From contig NZ_CP128474.1 of NCBI RefSeq assembly GCF_030369635.1, positions 682,001-746,000 on the forward strand: a stretch of 64,000 nucleotides of DNA, in the 5' to 3' direction. Positions 21,793 to 30,563 of this stretch are shown one piece after another. Below the pieces are notes generated by a model. That model did not search any database, was not told the DNA's origin, and was given only the letters and a program-made list of their open reading frames with translations. Every line of letters begins with the position of its first letter. Positions within the stretch are counted from its first letter, which is position 1. The translations under genes and the position numbers were made by a program. The stretch comes from Microbacterium arborescens. GTDB taxonomy: Bacteria; Actinomycetota; Actinomycetes; Actinomycetales; Microbacteriaceae.

Positions 21793-22791
21793 GTGCGCTA
21801 CGCAGAGAACATCGCCGAACTCGTCGGCAACACACCCCTGGTCCGGCTGAACCGTGTCGCCGCGTCGACGCGGGCGACCGTGCTCGCCAAGATCGAGTAC
21901 TTCAACCCGGGCAGTTCGGCGAAGGACCGCATCGCCGCGAGGATCATCGAGGCCGCCGAGCGCGACGGCTCGCTGCGGCCGGGGGGAACGATCGTCGAAC
22001 CCACGAGCGGCAACACCGGTGTCGGCCTCGCTCTCGTCGCGCAGCAGCGGGGATATCGGATGGTCTTCGTCGTTCCCGACAAGTTCGCGGGCGAGAAGGT
22101 CGCGGTGCTGAAGGCATACGGAGCCGAGATCGTCATGACTCCCACGAGCGTGCCGCCCGAGCATCCGGATTCGTACTACAGCGTCTCAGACCGGCTCGCG
22201 CGGGAGATCCCCGGCGCGTTCAAGCCCAACCAGTTCGCCAACGCCGCAGGACCCCGCGCGCACTACGAGACGACTGGACCCGAGATCTGGCGCGACACGG
22301 ACGGACGCGTGACGCACTTCGTCGCCGGTGTCGGCACGGGCGGCACGATCACGGGCACCGGCCGGTACCTCCGCGAGGCCTCTTCCGGAGCCGTCACGAT
22401 CGTCGGCGCCGACCCCGACGGCTCGATCTACAGCGGCGACGTCGGCCGGTACCTCGTCGAAGGCGTCGGTGAGGACTTCTGGCCCGAGACCTTCGACCCT
22501 TCGATGGTCGACCGTTACGAGCGGGTGGGCGATCGCGAGTCGTTCGCGATGACGCGTCGCCTGGCGCGCGAGGAGGGTCTGCTCGTCGGCGGCTCGTCGG
22601 GCATGGCGGTGGTCGCCGCGCTTCGCACCGCCCGCGACCTCGGGTCCGACGACATCGTCGTCGTTCTGCTCCCCGACCACGGCCGCGGATATCTCTCGAA
22701 GATCTACGACGACGACTGGATGCGCGCCCACGGCTTCGCCGACCTCGTCGACGATCCCCACACCACCCCCGACACCAGGAGCGACGCATGA
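21793..22791 (+). CDS. Cysteine/cystathionine beta-synthase, PLP enzyme
   Basis: 332-residue fold-type II PLP enzyme. The PLP lysine is in NPGSSAKDRIAARIIEAAER, the substrate loop is PTSGNTGVGLALVAQQRGYR, and the phosphate-binding GVGTGGTITGTGRYL follows near residue 180. The sequence is nearest to cystathionine beta-synthases, yet the two C-terminal CBS regulatory domains found in many of these are absent. It would make cystathionine from serine and homocysteine, or cysteine from O-acetylserine and sulfide. The GTG at 21793 follows GAGGA. It overlaps the next gene by four bases and lies behind the Cys-codon leader. Confidence 0.85.
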   Translation: MRYAENIAELVGNTPLVRLNRVAASTRATVLAKIEYFNPGSSAKDRIAARIIEAAERDGSLRPGGTIVEPTSGNTGVGLALVAQQRGYRMVFVVPDKFAGEKVAVLKAYGAEIVMTPTSVPPEHPDSYYSVSDRLAREIPGAFKPNQFANAAGPRAHYETTGPEIWRDTDGRVTHFVAGVGTGGTITGTGRYLREASSGAVTIVGADPDGSIYSGDVGRYLVEGVGEDFWPETFDPSMVDRYERVGDRESFAMTRRLAREEGLLVGGSSGMAVVAALRTARDLGSDDIVVVLLPDHGRGYLSKIYDDDWMRAHGFADLVDDPHTTPDTRSDA

Positions 22792-23942
22792 CCACGCACG
22801 ATTCCGCCCGCGGCCTCGCCAGCCTCGCGGTCCACGCCGGCCAGGAGTTCGACCCCACGACCGGCGCCGTCATCCCGCCGGTGCACTTCTCCACCACCTT
22901 CACCCAGGACGGGATCGGGGGCCTCCGCGGCGGGTACGAGTACGGCCGTTCGGGCAACCCGACGCGCACGGCGCTCCAGGTGCAGCTCGCCGCGCTCGAG
23001 GGCGGAGCTCACGGCTTCTCGTTCGCGTCGGGGCTCGCCGCTGAGGACGTGCTGCTGCGTGCCGCGCTGACGCCCGGCGACGAGGTGCTGCTCGGCAACG
23101 ACGTCTACGGGGGCACACATCGTCTCATCGCGCGTGTCCTGGCTCCCTGGGGTGTCAAGCTGCGCGTGGTCGACATGAGCGACCTCGCCGCCGTGCGGGC
23201 CGCGGTCGCCGAGCGCGCGCCCCGCGTGCTGTGGGTCGAGACGCCGTCCAACCCGCTGCTGCGCATCACCGATATCGCCGGGCTCGCAGCCATCGGTCAT
23301 GAGGCCGGCTCGCTCGTCGTCGTCGACAACACCTTCGCGACACCGGCGCTGCAGCGCCCCCTCGAACTCGGCGCCGATGTGGTCGTGCACTCGACGACGA
23401 AATACCTCGGCGGACACTCGGATGTCGTCGGCGGCGCACTCGTGCTCGACGATGACGCGCTCGCCGAGAAGATCGGCTTCCTGCAGTACGCCGCCGGCGC
23501 GGTGTCGGGGCCGATGGATGCCTGGCTCACCACGCGCGGCATCAAGACGCTCGACGTCCGTATGCAGCGCCACAGCGAGAACGCGGGCGCGATCGCAGCG
23601 TTCCTCGAGGGACACGAGCGCGTGGCTCGCGTGTTCTATCCCGGTCTCGCCTCGCACCCGGGGCACGAGCTCGCGGCATCGCAGATGATCCGTTTCGGCG
23701 GCATGCTCTCGCTCGCGCTCGAGTCGGGTGAGGCGGCACGTCGCTTCGCCGAGTCCACGCGGCTGTTCCAGCTCGCTGAGTCGCTCGGCGGGGTCGAGTC
23801 GCTCGTGAACTACCCCGATGCGATGACCCACGCGTCGGTCCGCGGCACCGAGGCCGCCGTGCCGGTCGAGGTCGTCCGGCTCTCGGTGGGCATCGAGTCG
23901 GTGGACGATCTGCTGGCCGACGTGGAGCAGGCGCTGCGCTGA
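22788..23942 (+). CDS. metB: Cystathionine gamma-synthase/gamma-lyase
   Basis: 384-residue fold-type I PLP enzyme of the Cys/Met family. PLP lysine in VVHSTTKYLGGHSDVVGG, YEYGRSGNPTRTALQVQLAA near residue 44, and SSLxDRP-like C-terminal region replaced by NYPDAMTHASVRGTEAAVP. Length fits MetB or the gamma-lyase MccB/CTH type; sequence alone does not separate them. The ATG overlaps the stop of the upstream synthase (ATGA). Together the two enzymes interconvert homocysteine and cysteine through cystathionine, and the Cys-codon leader favours the reverse transsulfuration (cysteine-making) direction. Confidence 0.85.
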   Translation: MTTHDSARGLASLAVHAGQEFDPTTGAVIPPVHFSTTFTQDGIGGLRGGYEYGRSGNPTRTALQVQLAALEGGAHGFSFASGLAAEDVLLRAALTPGDEVLLGNDVYGGTHRLIARVLAPWGVKLRVVDMSDLAAVRAAVAERAPRVLWVETPSNPLLRITDIAGLAAIGHEAGSLVVVDNTFATPALQRPLELGADVVVHSTTKYLGGHSDVVGGALVLDDDALAEKIGFLQYAAGAVSGPMDAWLTTRGIKTLDVRMQRHSENAGAIAAFLEGHERVARVFYPGLASHPGHELAASQMIRFGGMLSLALESGEAARRFAESTRLFQLAESLGGVESLVNYPDAMTHASVRGTEAAVPVEVVRLSVGIESVDDLLADVEQALR

Positions 23943-23945
23943 ACC

Positions 23946-23982
23946 CGCTGAGTGACCCGCTGTGCGGGCGGGGCGCTCAGCG
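23946..23982. terminator. Nested hairpin between cysteine operon and DUF1992 gene
   Basis: CGCTGAG (23946-23952) pairs with CTCAGCG (23976-23982); inside it ACCCGC and GCGGG form a second stem around TGT. It follows the metB stop by three bases and overlaps the end of the convergent gene, a likely terminator for both. Confidence 0.5.
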
Positions 23983-24477
23983 CCGGAACAGCCGCCGGCG
24001 CCGGCGGGGTTCTGGTGGGGGAGCGGCGGATGCCGCGGCAGCCGCATCCCTGCGGCGCTGACGCCAGGCCGCGACCTCGCTCTCGACGTCGCGTGTGGGC
24101 GTCACGACGGGCGGTCCGCCCTGCAACTGGCGCCGGGCCTCGACGACGCGCCGGTTGAAATCGGCGACGTACTCGCGCACGTCGTCCTCGCGGGCGAGGG
24201 CGTCGGCGCGTTCGTCGAACTCCGCGTGCTCGATCCGCAGGGTCAGTGCCGGCGGACCGAGGCCGGTGAGCTGCTCGTCGCGGATCTTGCGTTTGATCCA
24301 CCAGTCGGGATCGTGGCTCGGCCCGAGGTCGGCGATGGGCTTACCGGCCCCCGGCAGATCGTCGAAGTCGCCGCGGCGGATGGCCTGCTGGATCGCCGTC
24401 TCGATGTAGGCGGCGCGTTCGCGTGCGCCGGGCGCAGGCCTGTCCGACGTCGGGGAGGCGGGGGAATCGTCGCTCAT
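23977..24477 (-). CDS. DUF1992 (DnaJ-like) domain protein
   Basis: 166-residue cytosolic protein. The DUF1992 signature is clear: YIETAIQQAIRRGDFDDLPG then GAGKPIADLG near residue 25, and WWIKRKIRDEQLTGLGPPAL. This family includes the heat-shock DnaJ-homologue subfamily C member 28 type, whose biochemical role is unknown. The C-terminus is a basic tail (PEPRRRRRLFRR). The ATG at 24477 is set by GGAGGAGGAG upstream. It stands alone between convergent metB and a divergent FUSC gene. Confidence 0.8.
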   Translation of the reverse strand: MSDDSPASPTSDRPAPGARERAAYIETAIQQAIRRGDFDDLPGAGKPIADLGPSHDPDWWIKRKIRDEQLTGLGPPALTLRIEHAEFDERADALAREDDVREYVADFNRRVVEARRQLQGGPPVVTPTRDVESEVAAWRQRRRDAAAAASAAPPPEPRRRRRLFRR

Positions 24478-24544
24478 ATCGTTCTCCTCCTCCAGCGTAG
24501 ATGTGCTCGCCTGGTCGATGCCGATGTCGCGAGACAATGGGGTA

Positions 24545-25621
24545 ATGCCGCTCTCGCCCGGACCGACGCCCGACAGTTCCGGCCGGTGGCGGCGCGAAGC
24601 GGGTGAGCTGGGGCGCAGTCTCGCCCGGTTCGGCCCGTCGCCCGGGCCGCGCTGGCACCTGGGGCTGCAGGCAGCGATCGCGATGGCGCTGCCCGTCGTG
24701 GCGCTCTCGGCGCTGGGGCTCGAGAGCATCGCGCTGCTCGCCGCGACCGGCGCGTTCGCGACGCTCTACGGCGGGCGACTGACTCCCCGCGAGCGCGCGG
24801 GATTCGTGCCCATCGTCGCGGCGGTGCTGTGGGCGTGTGCAGCCCTCGGGGTCACGGCGGCAGCGGTCGGTCCGGTCGCGGTGGCCGTCGGCCTCGTCGT
24901 GGTCGCCGTCGCGGCATCCGTTCTGGTCTTCGGGCGCTCGGTGGGGCCCCCGGGCCCGCTGTTCGCGGTGCTCATCTACGGTCTGTCCGCACATGTCACG
25001 GCTCCGCAGGCGGCGCATGCGGTGCACCCGGCGCTGTACCTCGGCGTCCTCGCGGCGTCGCTCGCGTTCGGGTGGCTGGTCACCGCGGCGCCGCTCGTGC
25101 GGCGCTCGCACCGAGGAGCCCAGCCTCGAGCGCTGCGCTCCCTCTTCCCGGCCGCGCTCGGGACGGCGACGACGCGGACGCTGGTCGCGCGCACGGCGGC
25201 GGTCGCGGTCGTCGGCACCCTGATCGCGGTGATCGTCGATCCGGAGCGCGCCTATTGGATCGTCGGGGCGGGCCTCGCCGTGCTCGGGGTCAGCGCGAGC
25301 CGCCGCGTCGCGCTGTCGCGCGGCATCCACCGGGCGCTCGGCACCGCGGCCGGCGGCGCCGTCTTCCTCGCCGTCAGCATCGTGCCGCTCGGCGGTGTCG
25401 TGCTCGGCCTCGTGCTCGGGGCGCTGCAGTTCGTCATCGAGCTGGTGGTCGTGCGCCATTACGCTCTCGCGCTCGTCTTCATCACCCCGCTCGTGCTCCT
25501 CATCCTCAGCTCAGCGGGAGGTGGCGGTCCGGAGCTCGCCGTCGAGCGGGTGGTCGATACGGCGGTGGGCGTCGGGCTCGGCATCCTCAGCAGCCTGATC
25601 GTGGTGGGACCGCGTCGGTAG
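24545..25621 (+). CDS. FUSC-like multi-helix membrane protein
   Basis: 358-residue integral membrane protein with about ten hydrophobic segments in two repeats, the layout of the fusaric acid resistance/aromatic acid exporter (FUSC) superfamily. Repeat 1 starts at ALPVVALSALGLESIALLAA, repeat 2 at AVAVVGTLIAVIVDPERAYW; the second holds the family's RxxxR-type pattern SRRVALSRGIHRALGTAAGG. The ATG at 24545 follows GACAAT by six bases and has no ribosome site, so it is probably leaderless. A PadR repressor gene with paired operators lies immediately downstream, which suggests control by a phenolic ligand. Confidence 0.7.
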   Translation: MPLSPGPTPDSSGRWRREAGELGRSLARFGPSPGPRWHLGLQAAIAMALPVVALSALGLESIALLAATGAFATLYGGRLTPRERAGFVPIVAAVLWACAALGVTAAAVGPVAVAVGLVVVAVAASVLVFGRSVGPPGPLFAVLIYGLSAHVTAPQAAHAVHPALYLGVLAASLAFGWLVTAAPLVRRSHRGAQPRALRSLFPAALGTATTRTLVARTAAVAVVGTLIAVIVDPERAYWIVGAGLAVLGVSASRRVALSRGIHRALGTAAGGAVFLAVSIVPLGGVVLGLVLGALQFVIELVVVRHYALALVFITPLVLLILSSAGGGGPELAVERVVDTAVGVGLGILSSLIVVGPRR

Positions 25622-25629
25622 CTCGTTCG

Positions 25630-25670
25630 ATACTCGGTATGCATATACTCGCAAATTACATACCCGGTAT
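25630..25670. promoter_or_regulatory. Paired PadR-type operators
   Basis: ATACTCGGTAT (25630-25640) and ATACCCGGTAT (25660-25670) are 11-base dyads 30 bases apart, i.e. nearly three helical turns. A further GTAT/ATAC pair occurs at 25637-25648 over a TATACT -10 (25644-25649). They occupy the gap between the FUSC and PadR genes, a classic autoregulated PadR layout. Confidence 0.65.
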
Positions 25671-25684
25671 GCGAAAGGATGACC

Positions 25685-26272
25685 GTGTCGGTTCGACTCA
25701 GCCTTCTGGCGATCCTCGACCAGGGCCCGTGCTACGGCTATCAGCTGCGGGCGGAGTTCGATCGTCGCACCGGCTCGACGTGGCCGCTCAACGTCGGTCA
25801 GATCTACAACACGCTCGACCGGCTCGAGCGAGACGGGCTCGTCGAGAAGGGGGCCGTCGACGGTCAGGGGCATGTCTACTGGCAGATCACGGATGCCGGC
25901 CGAGCCGAGGTCGCGTCGTGGTTGGGGTCTCCCGTCGAGCGGCCCGCGGGCACGCGCGATGAGCTCGCGATCAAGCTCGCCGTCGCGGCGACGCTGCCCG
26001 GGATCGATGTGGGTGAGGTGATCCACGCCCAGCGGCGGGCGTCGCTTGCGCAGCTGCAGGCACTCACTGGTGCCGAGTACGCCGGCGCGAACCCCGACGG
26101 ACCCGAGCAGCTCGCCTGGTCGCTCGTCGTCGACTCGATGATCTTCGCCGCCGAGGCCGAGGTGCGCTGGCTCGATCACACCGAGCAGCGCCTCGCGCAG
26201 CATCCCGGCCGCGCGATGGCGATCGAGCTGTCGACGGAGAAGCCCAAGCGCGGGCGGCCGGTCAAAGCCTGA
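25685..26272 (+). CDS. PadR-family transcriptional regulator
   Basis: 195-residue regulator with the N-terminal PadR winged helix (VRLSLLAILDQGPCYGYQLR, then NVGQIYNTLDRLERDGLVEK) and a C-terminal Vir-like dimerisation helix bundle (residues 95-175). The GTG at 25685 has AAAGGA five bases upstream and gives the usual MSVRLSLLAIL start; the ATG at 25679 is an alternative with no spacing to its ribosome site. It likely represses itself through the dyads directly upstream, and perhaps the FUSC gene. Confidence 0.85.
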   Translation: MSVRLSLLAILDQGPCYGYQLRAEFDRRTGSTWPLNVGQIYNTLDRLERDGLVEKGAVDGQGHVYWQITDAGRAEVASWLGSPVERPAGTRDELAIKLAVAATLPGIDVGEVIHAQRRASLAQLQALTGAEYAGANPDGPEQLAWSLVVDSMIFAAEAEVRWLDHTEQRLAQHPGRAMAIELSTEKPKRGRPVKA

Positions 26273-26274
26273 GT

Positions 26275-26910
26275 TCAGCCGAGCCCACACCCGGTAGCCC
26301 AGAAATCGGGGCGGACCTCGGCGATGGGGGCGAGCTCGTCGCGCAGGCGGCGCCAGATCGCCAGGCCGGTCTCGAACGAGTCGGCGGGGACCGGGCCGTC
26401 GGGCCCCGCGTCCTGGATCGCGCCGTCCCAGGCGAGGAGATCCCGGGTCAGGTCATCGCTGATTCCGAGACTGCGCGGGTCGACGACGTACTCGTCCGTG
26501 AAGCTCTCCCACAGCGGGCTCGAGGCCCATCCCGAGAACATGCGGATGACGCGCCGTCCGTCGGGGAGCACGACCGGCTCGCCGCGACGGGAACGCGCCA
26601 TCAGGTAGCGATCCTGCATCTCACGACGACGTTGCCATTCGACGCCGTCGGTCGGGGTGTCGTCGTAGTCGTAACCCGACAGCCAGACCAGACCCCGTTG
26701 CGCTCCCTCCCCACGGACCAGAGCGACCGACCAGAGGTGGCGATCGTCGTCGGAGAGGATGCGCATCTCGCGGAACACGGTGTCGATCGAGACGTCGACG
26801 ATGTCGATGATCCGCGTGTCTTCTGCGTCGCAGGGGTAGACGAACACCCGGAATCTCGGGCCGAGATCCTCCCAGGTCGTGTCACGGCGATCGGCGAGCT
26901 CTGCGCGCAT
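26275..26910 (-). CDS. Hypothetical protein, 211 residues
   Basis: 211-residue soluble protein without a recognised domain. It reads RVFVYPCDAEDTRIIDIVDV early on, has a central YDYDDTPTDGVEWQRRREMQ segment and ends in WRRLRDELAPIAEVRPDFWA. The composition is acidic and tryptophan-rich, with no membrane segment. The ATG at 26910 follows TAGGCT by seven bases, a leaderless start. It converges with the PadR gene, leaving two bases between the two stops. Confidence 0.6.
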   Translation of the reverse strand: MRAELADRRDTTWEDLGPRFRVFVYPCDAEDTRIIDIVDVSIDTVFREMRILSDDDRHLWSVALVRGEGAQRGLVWLSGYDYDDTPTDGVEWQRRREMQDRYLMARSRRGEPVVLPDGRRVIRMFSGWASSPLWESFTDEYVVDPRSLGISDDLTRDLLAWDGAIQDAGPDGPVPADSFETGLAIWRRLRDELAPIAEVRPDFWATGCGLG

Positions 26911-27111
26911 GACGCAGAGCCTACGGGGCCGGATGCCGCGCTCTCAGGCGACTGCCAGGAAACCGCCGCGATCCGCATGAGGGCGCGGATCGCCGTCGCT
27001 CCAAACGGGGGCGGATGCACGGTTTTCGCTCGGGGTGTCCAATCCGCCCCGGTGCCCGTCTCGGATAGCCCCACGTGCCGCAATCCAGCGGACGTGACGG
27101 AAGGAAGAGAC

Positions 27112-27726
27112 ATGCGTACGAACCTGAAGCGAGCAGCAATCTTCGGCACGGCGGGCCTCGGTGCAGCCGCGATCGCCACCGCCGGATTCGCTCTGCCCGC
27201 GTCGGCTGACGACACCACCGCGGTCGACTCGTCCACCACAGACACGACCACCACCACGGATGTCACGTCGTCCTTCGACGCGCTGTCGACGTGGATCGAC
27301 AGCGTCCTCGAGGCCAACGGCACCGGAGTCGGCGAGGGTGCGAACATCGGCAACCTCGGGCTCGAGGGCGGCCTCGTCAACGGCCCGCTGATCAGCGACG
27401 TCGGCAACGGCGCACTGCTGTCGGGTAACGACGCCCCGATCGCCTCGGGCAACGACACCGCCGTGGAGGCCCCGATCGACGCCCCCGTCGTCTCCGGCAA
27501 CGAGACCGGCAACGGCAACGAGGTCGGCACCGGCAACGAGGTGGGCAACGGCAACGAGGTCGGCACCGACCTCGGCAACGGCACGGACGTCGGCACCGGT
27601 GATGTCAGCACGGGCGACGTCACGAGCGGCATCGGCAGCACCGTCGACAACCTCGTCGGCGGCATCACCTCGGATGTGACCTCCGACGTCGACGACCTGG
27701 TCGGCGGCATCCTCGGCGACCGCTGA
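27112..27726 (+). CDS. Secreted Gly/Asn-repeat protein
   Basis: 204-residue exported protein. A signal peptide covers residues 1-32 (KRAAIFGTAGLGAAAIATAG then ALPASA for signal peptidase I). The mature part is Thr-rich, then contains low-complexity GNGNEVGTGNEVG repeats and several LVNGPLI/LVGGI motifs. There is no cysteine and no cell-wall sorting signal. The ATG at 27112 follows GGAAGGAAG; the open frame continuing to 26632 is antisense to the gene on the left and is rejected. Possibly a surface adhesive or chaplin-like protein, which is speculation. Confidence 0.7.
   Translation: MRTNLKRAAIFGTAGLGAAAIATAGFALPASADDTTAVDSSTTDTTTTTDVTSSFDALSTWIDSVLEANGTGVGEGANIGNLGLEGGLVNGPLISDVGNGALLSGNDAPIASGNDTAVEAPIDAPVVSGNETGNGNEVGTGNEVGNGNEVGTDLGNGTDVGTGDVSTGDVTSGIGSTVDNLVGGITSDVTSDVDDLVGGILGDR
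27514..27567 (+). repeat. Three 18-base tandem repeats in the secreted protein gene
   Basis: Units at 27514-27531, 27532-27549 and 27550-27567 share GGCAACGAGGTSGGCAMC; units 1 and 3 are identical and unit 2 differs at two bases. They encode repeats of GNEVG-type hexapeptides and are prone to length change by slippage. Confidence 0.7.
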
Positions 27727-27817
27727 TCCTCAGGACCGGATCCGACCGGGAGATCTCGAGGGGCGGCACGCGGCTTCGGCCGGTGCCGCCCTTCGGCGTG
27801 CCCGCTAGCCTGGCGCA

Positions 27818-28834
27818 GTGAGCGAAGCGATGCCCGGGCGGGCGCGAGTGGGTGTGCGGGATGTCGCGGCCGCTGCGGGCGTGTCGACGCAGACGGTCTC
27901 GCGTGTCATCAACGACCACCCCCACATCCGGCCCGAGACGCGCGAGCGCGTGATCACGGCGATGTCCGAGCTGGGCTACCGTGTCAACAACGCAGCCCGT
28001 GCCCTCGGCACCGCGACGACGCGGACGATCGGGGTGATCGCCTCCGACACCGACCTGTACGGCCCCGCGGCGGGCATCGGCGCCCTCGAGCGTGCGGCGC
28101 GCTCAGCAGGCCGGTGGATTGCCACGGCTTACGCCGACGGCTCCGACGCGGGCAGCGTCTCCGCTGCCGCCGATCATCTGCTCGCCCAGGGCGTGGACGG
28201 GATCGTCGTCGTGGCTCCGCATACCGCCGCCCTCGCGGTCCTCGCTGCGGCTTCCCTCGGAGTTCCCGTCGTGCCCCTGCATGCGCGGGTGGATGCAGCG
28301 GGGGAGCGCGCGAGCGGGGGCGATCGCGGCGCCGAGGGAGCGGCGCTGGCCGTCGACCACCTGCTGGATGCCGGGCACCGCCGCATCGCCCACCTGTCGG
28401 GCCCGGCTGCCTGGCTCGAGGCCGTCGCCCGCGACACCGGCGCGGAGTCTGCCCTCGCGCGCCGGGGACTGCAGATCGCGGGCCAGTGGCGCGGCGACTG
28501 GTCCGCCGGCTCGGGCGCTGCCCTGGCTCCCGAGATCGCGGGCGCGATCGGCGCCGCGGCAGGGCCGACCGCGGTCGTCGTCGCGAATGACCAGATGGCG
28601 CTCGGCTTGATCTCCGGGCTGGCTCGCCTCGGTCTGGATGTGCCCGCGGACGTCAGCGTGGTGGGTTTCGACGACCATCCCGACGCTGCGTTCTACCGGC
28701 CGGCCCTGACCACGGTGCGGCTCGACATCGCGGGGGAGGCGTGGAGATGCGTCCGTATCCTGCTGGGCGATGCCTCGCCCGCCGAGCCCACTCCGCCTCG
28801 ACTCGTCGTGCGCGAATCGACTCGCGGGGTATGA
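27818..28834 (+). CDS. LacI-family regulator, likely of arabinose genes
   Basis: 338-residue repressor. The LacI helix-turn-helix is at residues 12-35 (VGVRDVAAAAGVSTQTVSRV) with the hinge helix NNAARALGTATTRTIGVIAS, then a periplasmic-binding-protein-like ligand domain. The GTG at 27818 follows TAGCCT by six bases, a leaderless start. A perfect palindrome with a CG centre lies downstream before the kinase gene, the expected LacI-type operator. Control of the arabinose genes is inferred from position. Confidence 0.85.
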   Translation: MSEAMPGRARVGVRDVAAAAGVSTQTVSRVINDHPHIRPETRERVITAMSELGYRVNNAARALGTATTRTIGVIASDTDLYGPAAGIGALERAARSAGRWIATAYADGSDAGSVSAAADHLLAQGVDGIVVVAPHTAALAVLAAASLGVPVVPLHARVDAAGERASGGDRGAEGAALAVDHLLDAGHRRIAHLSGPAAWLEAVARDTGAESALARRGLQIAGQWRGDWSAGSGAALAPEIAGAIGAAAGPTAVVVANDQMALGLISGLARLGLDVPADVSVVGFDDHPDAAFYRPALTTVRLDIAGEAWRCVRILLGDASPAEPTPPRLVVRESTRGV

Positions 28835-28873
28835 GGCCGGGTGACCAGGTCTTCGACGCTCGCACGAAGCAGG

Positions 28874-28887
28874 TGTTACCGGTAACA
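28874..28887. promoter_or_regulatory. LacI-type operator before the arabinose operon
   Basis: TGTTACCGGTAACA is a perfect 14-base palindrome with the CG centre typical of LacI-family sites. It lies 40 bases after the regulator gene and 34 bases before the kinase start. Confidence 0.75.
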
Positions 28888-28921
28888 TGATCCCACCGCG
28901 GCACGACCAATGGAGGCATCC

Positions 28922-30535
28922 GTGACCCACACCGCCACGCGCGATCGATCCGCCGATCGCGACGACATCCTCGCCGGCCGCACCAGCCTGGGCATCGAGT
29001 TCGGCTCGACGCGCATCAAGGCGTGCCTCATCGGCCCGGATCCGGCACACGTCCTCGCGACCGGATCGCACGCGTGGGAGAACCGGTTCGAAGAGCGTCG
29101 CTGGACCTACGCCCTCGACGACGTGTGGTCAGGTCTCCAAGCCGCCTACGCCGACCTGACGGCCGCGGTCGAGTCCGCGTACGGCGTCGTGCCCGAGACT
29201 CTCGGGGCGATCGGGGTCTCGGCGATGATGCACGGCTACCTCGCCTTCGACGCTGACGACGAGCTGCTGGTGCCCTTCCGCACCTGGCGCAACACCAGTA
29301 CCGGCCCGGCCGCCGCCGAGCTCACCGAGCTGCTCGGCATCAACATCCCGCTCCGCTGGTCGATCGCCCACCTGCACCAGGCGGTGCTCGACGGCGAGGC
29401 GCACGTCGACGACATCCGTCACGTGACCACCCTCGCCGGCTACGTGCACGCGCGACTGACCGGCGAGAAGGTGCTCGGCGTCGGTGACGCGTCGGGGATG
29501 TTCCCCATCGATCCGGCCACGCGCGACTACGACCAGCGCCGCGTCGACCTCTTCGACGCCCACTTGGCGGGCCGTCTTCCCGCCGGCGTTCGCTCGTTGC
29601 TGCCGGAGATCCGTGTCGCCGGGCAGGCCGCCGGTGCGCTCACCGACGCCGGCGCCGCACTGCTCGACCCGTCGGGGGCGCTGCACCCCGGCATCCCGTT
29701 CTGCCCTCCCGAGGGCGACGCCGGGACCGGCATGGTCGCCACCGCTGCGGTCGCGCCGCGCACGGGCAACGTCAGCGCCGGCACGAGCATCTTCGCCATG
29801 GTCGTCCTCGAGCGGCCGCTGCAGAGCACTCACCATGAGATCGACGTCGTCACGACGCCCGCGGGCGATCTCGTCGCGATGGTCCACTGTAACAACGGAG
29901 CGAGCGAGCTCGCGGCGTGGGTCGGGATGTTCGAGCGGTTCGCCGCAGCGTCGGGTTCGGAGCTCGGTGCGGACGGCGTCTACGACATCCTGTTCCGCGA
30001 GGCCCTCTCGGGCGAGCCGGACGCGGGCGGCCTGATCGCCTACAACCACCTCGCGGGCGAACCCATCGCCGGTACCGACGAGGGGCGTCCGCTCTTCGTC
30101 CGCACCCCCGACAGCCGCTTCACGCTCGCGAACGCGATCCGCGCGCAGCTGTACGGCGTCTTCGGCACCCTCGCGCTCGGTATGCGGGTGCTCGACCGCG
30201 AGGGTGTGCAGCTCGACCGGATGTTCGCCCACGGTGGCATGTTCCGCACCGCCGGCGTCGCCCAGCGGTTCCTCGCCGCCGCTCTCGGTGCCCCGGTGGC
30301 CGTCGGCGACACCGCCTCCGAGGGAGGCGCGTGGGGCATCGCCGTCCTCGCCGATTATCTCGTCCACGGCGACGGGCTCGATCTCGACGATTACCTCCGC
30401 GAGCGCGTCTTCGCGGCTGCGTCGATCGACGTCGCCGAGCCCGACGAGGCGGATGCCGCCGGCTTCGCCGCCTACCTCGATCGTTACGACGCGGGGCTCG
30501 CCGTCGAGCGTGCCGCCGTCGCCGCCCTCTCCTGA
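28922..30535 (+). CDS. FGGY-family carbohydrate kinase, probable ribulokinase
   Basis: 537-residue sugar kinase. The N-terminal ATPase motif [18 protein letters not shown] replaces the usual DxGT with EFGST, as in the branch annotated as xylulokinase-like ATPase that replaces AraB in several Gram-positive arabinose operons. Further signatures are [20 protein letters not shown] and [20 protein letters not shown]. The GTG at 28922 is preceded by GGAGG at five bases, so it is preferred over the ATG at 28910, which lies at the ribosome site. It leads into araA after 28 bases. Phosphorylation of L-ribulose is inferred from that neighbour. Confidence 0.75.
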   Translation: MTHTATRDRSADRDDILAGRTSLGIEFGSTRIKACLIGPDPAHVLATGSHAWENRFEERRWTYALDDVWSGLQAAYADLTAAVESAYGVVPETLGAIGVSAMMHGYLAFDADDELLVPFRTWRNTSTGPAAAELTELLGINIPLRWSIAHLHQAVLDGEAHVDDIRHVTTLAGYVHARLTGEKVLGVGDASGMFPIDPATRDYDQRRVDLFDAHLAGRLPAGVRSLLPEIRVAGQAAGALTDAGAALLDPSGALHPGIPFCPPEGDAGTGMVATAAVAPRTGNVSAGTSIFAMVVLERPLQSTHHEIDVVTTPAGDLVAMVHCNNGASELAAWVGMFERFAAASGSELGADGVYDILFREALSGEPDAGGLIAYNHLAGEPIAGTDEGRPLFVRTPDSRFTLANAIRAQLYGVFGTLALGMRVLDREGVQLDRMFAHGGMFRTAGVAQRFLAAALGAPVAVGDTASEGGAWGIAVLADYLVHGDGLDLDDYLRERVFAAASIDVAEPDEADAAGFAAYLDRYDAGLAVERAAVAALS

Positions 30536-30563
30536 CCCGTCCGATACCACCGGAAGAAGAACA

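Noticed and set aside
26632..27111. N-terminal extension of the secreted repeat protein
   Set aside because: It runs antisense to the gene at 26275-26910, and the ATG at 27112 has a strong ribosome site and a signal peptide directly after it.
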